Shown here: positions 55,314-60,243 of the stretch, one piece after another
Numbering within the stretch: position 1 is the first letter of the stretch
Layout of the letters: every line of letters begins with the position of its first letter
Assembly (NCBI GenBank): GCA_026388275.1
Contig: JAPLKB010000038.1
Span: 1 to 60,243 of the forward strand
Reading direction: 5' to 3'
Origin: Pseudomonadota bacterium
Lineage (GTDB): Bacteria > Desulfobacterota > Syntrophorhabdia > Syntrophorhabdales > Syntrophorhabdaceae
Length of the DNA stretch: 60,243 nt
Translations under genes and position numbers: made by a program
Notes under the pieces: generated by a model
Databases searched by the model: none
Seen by the model: only the letters and a program-made list of their open reading frames with translations
Told to the model about the DNA's origin: nothing

Positions 55314-55362
55314 AGACACAGGCGTCTTTAGTCCGATGACGGATATAAAGACGCTTTTTTTT
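55314..55362 (+). promoter_or_regulatory. Leader terminator with ANTAR-type hexaloop hairpin
   Basis: The hairpin AGAC-ACAGGC-GTCT (55314-55327) has A at loop position 1 and G at position 4. It overlaps the terminator 5' arm GCGTCTTTA (55322-55330), which pairs with TAAAGACGC (55346-55354) and is followed by eight U. The P2 loop and the GGCGTC arm match those of the nadE leader. No clear P1 hairpin lies between the predicted start and this hairpin. Confidence 0.68.
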
Positions 55363-55366
55363 ATTG

Positions 55367-55427
55367 CCCCGCGGCTTAATACCTCGGAGCTTGCTTCGAG
55401 ATGGTTGTCCTGCAATTTGCTGCGGGG
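55367..55427. repeat. REP-like palindromic element
   Basis: Outer arms CCCCGC and GCGGGG enclose a smaller hairpin with a CTTG loop (GGAG-CTTG-CTTC). The tail GCTGCGGGGTGATTCATT resembles the minus-strand reading of the element at 10092-10111. Together with the sites above this accounts for most of the gene-free stretch 55036-55525. Confidence 0.55.
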
Positions 55428-55525
55428 TGATTCATTTCATTCTTAGGGTGGTAACGGAACAGAGCAGTAAATCAAGCATAGAGGGCCTGCATATTAGATG
55501 CGGGCGTAAATTCAGGAGGTGTAAA

Positions 55526-56413
55526 ATGAAAGTTTTGAAATGTATGTTGTTATTTTTGGTTATTTCTTTGTTTGCTGTAACAGGTATTCTTTATGCAGAA
55601 GAAATAAAGGAAATAAAACCTCCGGATGCAAAGCCCCAGGAGAAAGTGGAAGAGGCAAAGGTAACCGGAAGTGGTTCAGTCGGTGTCTTCAATCAGTACA
55701 TATTCCGTGGGTATGAGATCGGCCAAAGCGGTCTCGTTATGCAGCCATCCCTTACTGCATCATACAAGGGATTTTCGGCAACCCTCTGGGGTAATGTGGA
55801 TACGAATCAACGCAGCACAAAAACTGCCGCCTTTAATGCTGAAACCCAGCAGTTTAAGAAGGGATGGAACGAAACAGACCTTACCCTCAGTTATACATAT
55901 GCCATCAATAAGCTCTCTTTAACCGGTGGTTTTATTTACTATGGCACAAAATATGCCGATGAAACAGAGGAGCTCTTTGCATCAGCTACTTATGATATCC
56001 TGACAAAACCTACATTTGCAATCTATCGGGATATTACTAACTATAAGGGAACATATTTTAACCTTTCCTTTTCACACTCACTCCCTGTCTACAAGGATAC
56101 CACTCTTGATCTGGGTGCATCATTCGGTTATTTCATCGGTGAGAGTGACTACTGGAAAACCTACGACCAGTCAACAGCAAGCTATACGGGAAGCAAGTAT
56201 AAAGGGCTGCATGACGGCATGGTAAAGGCAGCCCTCACTATACCGGTTACAAAGGCATTCTCGATTCAGCCTATGGTTCAATACTGGTTCCCTCTCTCGA
56301 GCGATGCAAAGAAAGAGTATGCGAATGCTACGGATATAAAAGATTCATACAACCCCAATGGACCTGTGAAAAGCAATTTTATCTATGGCATAGGTTTCAC
56401 TTACAGTTTCTGA
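55526..56413 (+). CDS. TorF-family putative porin
   Basis: This 295-residue exported protein has a signal peptide (LKCMLLFLVISLFAVTGILYA). The family pattern GSVGVFNQYIFRGYEIGQSG, then FSATLWGNVDTNQ, is followed by alternating beta strands ending in a terminal aromatic (FIYGIGFTYSF), as needed for outer-membrane insertion. Genes of this family are often found beside amtB, and a role in passage of small nitrogen compounds is plausible but unproven. ATG 55526 is fixed by AGGAGG 6 bases upstream. Confidence 0.8.
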   Translation: MKVLKCMLLFLVISLFAVTGILYAEEIKEIKPPDAKPQEKVEEAKVTGSGSVGVFNQYIFRGYEIGQSGLVMQPSLTASYKGFSATLWGNVDTNQRSTKTAAFNAETQQFKKGWNETDLTLSYTYAINKLSLTGGFIYYGTKYADETEELFASATYDILTKPTFAIYRDITNYKGTYFNLSFSHSLPVYKDTTLDLGASFGYFIGESDYWKTYDQSTASYTGSKYKGLHDGMVKAALTIPVTKAFSIQPMVQYWFPLSSDAKKEYANATDIKDSYNPNGPVKSNFIYGIGFTYSF

Positions 56414-56527
56414 TCTCAGTGTGGCCGGCGCACTGAAGAGGCGGCTCAGACCCCTGACTAGTTGGGTCGGCCACCTCCGCGGCCCCGCGATGCAGCAATA
56501 AAAGCTTGATCGGTCAGAAATGAATCG

Positions 56528-56609
56528 CCCCGCCGCAAGCGGACAGGGTATCAAAGGCAAGAATATGGAACCATTTCGAAGCAAGCTTCGGGGCATTGAC
56601 CCGGCGGGG
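56528..56609. repeat. REP-like palindromic element between porin and amtB
   Basis: Perfect outer arms CCCCGCCG (56528-56535) and CGGCGGGG (56602-56609) enclose CCG-CAAG-CGG and CGAAG-CAAG-CTTCG hairpins with the CAAG tetraloop seen in the other copies. It lies inside the operon's 275-base spacer and may stabilise or process the mRNA. Confidence 0.6.
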
Positions 56610-56688
56610 CAACAAATTGATGGCAAAAGATATTGGGGTCCATGAAGACACGAGATCCTTACTAAATCAAGGAAATAAGGAGGCTAAA

Positions 56689-58606
<1,918 letters not shown>

Positions 58607-58646
58607 CGGATCATCACAACCTCCGGTTGCCGGTGATGGCATCTCA

Positions 58647-58838
58647 ATGACGAGATTCCTTGCTCCGCACACTGGTAGCCGGAGGATTAAAACATTTATC
58701 AACTCCCTTAAAAAAGAGAACCGCTATGTTGCTTTAGAAAAGTTCGGCTACCCGGGTCTTATGTTTAGCGAGATTGAAGGCCAGGGGAAACAAACGAGTA
58801 TGACCACCTCCCGGCAAATGACAACAATCTTGTTTTAG
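58647..58838 (+). pseudogene. PII-like fragment
   Basis: The 63-codon frame contains IKTFINSLKKENRYVALEKF, then GYPGLMFSEIEGQGKQTSM, which resembles the N-terminal strand-helix-strand and the G-x-G-[RK]-Q turn of PII proteins. The T-loop and B-loop halves are missing. GGAGG precedes an ATT codon rather than the frame's ATG. It may be a decayed second PII gene (compare tandem nifI genes) or a short expressed PII-like peptide. Confidence 0.4.
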
Positions 58839-58924
58839 TTTGTAGTATATTATATATTCTTTAGATAGCCAGCCTAACCTTGTCGGTCCAAATGGCTGGG
58901 GGCTATAAGACTCAGGGAGGTATA

Positions 58925-60243
58925 ATGAGCGGAATCTTCGGGTTTATTGGTAAGGGTAATGCTTTTGTAGAAGTGAGGACCGGTCTTGAGAATCTCTCAC
59001 ACAGAGGGCAAGAAAGCTGGGGTATTGTTTCCGGTCAGCGAGACGGTTCTTTCTCGGAAGCGAGAGGCTTGGGATCAATTTTTCAGTCTTCCCTGCTGAC
59101 TCGATTCCATCCTGGCTCTGTGGCAGTTGGAGAGGTACGTTATTCCACTTCAGGGGAAGCAAGCGAAAGAAATAGCCAGCCCATAGTGGGAAGCTTAAAG
59201 AAAGAAAAGATCGCTCTCGTCCATAATGGTCATATTCCCCAATACAGGCAGTTGATGGAGGAACTAGGCGGTCTCTTCCAGACGGAGACAGACACTGAGG
59301 TGATCCTGCAAATTATTGCCCGAACAGAAGGTGTGGACTTTCTTGAAAAAACGGAGAAGACACTGAGCTTTCTGGGCCGACAGGCAGCTTTCAGCATCAT
59401 AATCCTCCATAACGGGAGTCTTATTGCCGCCCGGGACCCCTTCGGGTTCAGACCTCTTTCCATCGCGAGAAGAGGAGAGGAAGGTGATTACACATGGGCA
59501 GTAGCCTCTGAAACATGCGCTTTTCACAGCCAGTTCGAATGGATAGGAGACGTCGAACCCGGTCAAATGGTAGTAATGGATGGAAAGGATATAAGGACAA
59601 TTTCTTTTGCCTCCCCTGATCCTCACCCCTGTATCGTTGAATGTCTTGATTATGCTTCCCCGGCCAGCCAGGTCTTTTCGACAAGCAGTTACGAATTCAG
59701 GGAGAAAATAGGCACAAGGCTGGCGAAAACAGAAACTCAAAAAGCTGACATTATTGTTCCAATTCCCAGGGCTGCCATTCCCGCAGCCTTGGGTTTTCAT
59801 GATGTCACGGGGATCCCCTTTAAAGTAGCCATAAGCACTGTGGGCGAAATCGGCAGAATATTCATAATATCCAAAGAAAAAGACAGGTTTGACCAGGCCG
59901 AAAGGAAGTTTCAGGTCAACGAGGAACTGGTAAAAGGAAAAGAAGTTTTTCTGATTGATTCGCTTCTGGTACGGGGGTCAACGGCCATGGTCTTGATCCC
60001 TAAATTGCGTAAGGCAGGGGCAACGAAAATTCATTTGCGTCTAACTGCACCGCCACCACGCTTTCCCTGTTTTATGGGAATGGCAATGGCCAAGCCCGGT
60101 GAGTTGTTGGCAAGCAATCGGAGCGACGAGCAACTGAGAAAACTCATAGGCGTGGACACTTTCCGGTATTTAAAGACCGAGGAACTAAGGGAACTGGTGG
60201 GTACGCAGTTCTGTGACGCGTGCTTTACCGGAAAGTACCCTTT
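58925..60243 (+). CDS. PurF-like amidophosphoribosyltransferase paralogue with Ser in place of the catalytic Cys (partial)
   Basis: The frame is open from ATG 58925 (GGGAGG 4 bases upstream) to the window end, 439 codons. It aligns along PurF: Ntn-glutaminase landmarks ENLSHRGQESWG, GEVRYSTSGEA, ALVHNGHI, RDPFGFRPL; then IPAALGF, IGRIFI, and CDACFTGKYPF near the end. PurF enzymes start M-C-G-I; here it is MSGIFGFIG, so the nucleophile Cys is Ser. The PRPP loop reads LIDSLLVRGS instead of VDDSIVRGT, and GID becomes GMA. The four cysteines that bind 4Fe-4S in Bacillus-type PurF (HPC, FPC, CDAC) remain. It lies in the amtB/PII region. Confidence 0.82.
   Translation, partial: MSGIFGFIGKGNAFVEVRTGLENLSHRGQESWGIVSGQRDGSFSEARGLGSIFQSSLLTRFHPGSVAVGEVRYSTSGEASERNSQPIVGSLKKEKIALVHNGHIPQYRQLMEELGGLFQTETDTEVILQIIARTEGVDFLEKTEKTLSFLGRQAAFSIIILHNGSLIAARDPFGFRPLSIARRGEEGDYTWAVASETCAFHSQFEWIGDVEPGQMVVMDGKDIRTISFASPDPHPCIVECLDYASPASQVFSTSSYEFREKIGTRLAKTETQKADIIVPIPRAAIPAALGFHDVTGIPFKVAISTVGEIGRIFIISKEKDRFDQAERKFQVNEELVKGKEVFLIDSLLVRGSTAMVLIPKLRKAGATKIHLRLTAPPPRFPCFMGMAMAKPGELLASNRSDEQLRKLIGVDTFRYLKTEELRELVGTQFCDACFTGKYP

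Noticed and set aside
55364-55525. Extension of the porin frame upstream through IPRSLLR
   Set aside because: This part is the REP-like element and terminator region; AGGAGG at ATG 55526 and the signal peptide fix the start.

Overview
The window looks like chromosomal DNA of a strictly anaerobic, diderm bacterium of the Desulfobacterota (Deltaproteobacteria-like, possibly a syntroph). I infer this from gene content, not from a marker gene: a LolA-type carrier and outer-membrane barrels, a CooC-type nickel ATPase, an ADP-forming acyl-CoA synthetase, a selenocysteine-containing SelD, large chemotaxis and sensor proteins, and sigma-54/NifA/AmtB/PII nitrogen control. Gene density is that of ordinary chromosome. 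No phage, insertion sequence, rRNA or CRISPR array was seen.

Layout. 1-10 kb: the tail of a receiver domain, a serine hydrolase, a TIR-domain protein followed by an integron attC-like sequence, two small genes, then a housekeeping run cooC-plsC-ftsK-lolA-recO and a convergent HU gene. 10-18 kb: an IclR regulator, an orphan TRAP binding protein, a chemoreceptor, and a Cache/PAS hybrid histidine kinase whose first membrane helix is cut off by an in-frame TAA. 18-21.5 kb (minus strand): a tightly overlapping SpoIID / MurU-like / AmgK-like set that suggests peptidoglycan turnover and MurNAc salvage. 22-29.5 kb: an HD protein, a LUD protein, a soluble double-tip chemoreceptor-like protein, and a YjbH-type exopolysaccharide cluster. 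29.7-34.4 kb: succinate dehydrogenase/fumarate reductase genes joined directly to a Rieske/cytochrome b complex. 34.4-41 kb: a type IIG restriction-modification-like protein with its motifs eroded, SelD (UGA codon 14 with a SECIS-like hairpin), tRNA-Phe, a nitrilase, and the acyl-CoA synthetase behind an RNA attenuator. 41-48.5 kb: a GNAT fusion behind a second attenuator, a sirtuin, YihY, a cyclic-nucleotide-binding protein, an aminotransferase, an AsmA-like protein and a b561-like protein.

The most interesting region is 48.6-60.2 kb. A GAF-GAF-ANTAR protein lies directly before a leader RNA that carries two hexaloop hairpins (A at loop position 1, G at position 4). The second hairpin overlaps the 5' arm of an intrinsic terminator, which is the known architecture of an ANTAR target. 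This leader precedes an operon of glutamine-dependent NAD synthetase, a small sigma factor and a NifA-like sigma-54 activator. About 3 kb further on, duplicated palindromes (candidate activator sites), a near-consensus -24/-12 sigma-54 promoter and a second terminator leader with the same A-x-AGGC hexaloop precede a TorF-type porin, AmtB, a PII protein and a PII-like fragment. Then comes a PurF paralogue in which the nucleophile Cys is Ser and the PRPP loop is altered, while all four iron-sulfur cysteines remain. I read this as a two-tier nitrogen regulon (sigma-54 initiation plus ANTAR antitermination) that ends in an unusual PurF-like protein. This is inference from sequence and has not been tested.
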